From contig CALGZO010000263.1 in the NCBI GenBank assembly GCA_937934465.1, positions 1 through 5,391 of the forward strand: a stretch of 5,391 bases of DNA, in the 5' to 3' direction. Below, piece after piece: positions 5,384 through 5,391 of the stretch. Position numbers and translations under genes: made by a program. Position 1 is the first letter of the stretch; every line of letters starts with the position of its first letter. Source of the DNA: an uncultured Fimbriimonadales bacterium. Its GTDB lineage: Bacteria > Armatimonadota > Fimbriimonadia > Fimbriimonadales > GBS-DC. The notes below the pieces were generated by a model. That model saw nothing but the letters and a program-made list of their open reading frames with translations. It was not told where the DNA came from and made no database searches.

Positions 5384-5391
5384 AAGATTTC

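Noticed and set aside
5297..5391. tRNA-Leu as an integration site for a mobile element
   Set aside because: tRNA 3' ends are common attachment sites, but no integrase or duplicated tRNA end is seen in the window and only eight bases follow the gene.

Overview
The window reads as a stretch of a GC-rich, probably thermophilic or otherwise GC-biased bacterial chromosome. Five protein genes and one tRNA gene all lie on the + strand. Codon use is uniform and strongly G/C-ending, Shine-Dalgarno signals are bacterial, and the tRNA carries an encoded CCA end. I cannot place the organism with certainty. The gene style and the hairpin repeats recall Armatimonadota-type genomes, but that is an impression and not a demonstrated assignment.

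Layout: 2-589 is an alkyladenine (3-methyladenine) DNA glycosylase with its catalytic residues intact. Its stop codon overlaps the start of a DUF92/VTE6-like membrane protein (586-1374). After 56 bases comes a membrane-anchored protein with a DUF4878/NTF2-like extracytoplasmic domain (1431-2069). Its TAG stop is followed immediately, in the same frame, by the GTG start of a 430-residue major facilitator transporter (2070-3362). After a 49-base gap with a strong ribosome binding site comes a complete NAD(P)-dependent aldehyde dehydrogenase (3412-4878). Tight spacing suggests one transcription unit, or two. No obvious single pathway links all five genes. The most plausible functional links are glycosylase with DUF92 protein (translationally coupled), anchored protein with transporter (abutting), and transporter with aldehyde dehydrogenase (uptake and oxidation of a small organic compound).

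The 418-base gap 4879-5296 has no convincing gene. Its first half is an array of hairpin-forming repeats of two families, A and B: two full A copies plus a truncated one, and four full B copies plus a probable half copy. In the last full B copy the hairpin loop is reverse-complemented while the flanks stay in direct orientation. Two of the hairpins could help end transcription of the upstream genes. The second half is less GC-rich, holds a Fur-box-like palindrome, and ends in a promoter for a tRNA-Leu(CAG) gene (5297-5383) that nearly reaches the end of the window.

I found no clear new defence, CRISPR or mobile system. The repeat array is the least ordinary part of the window.
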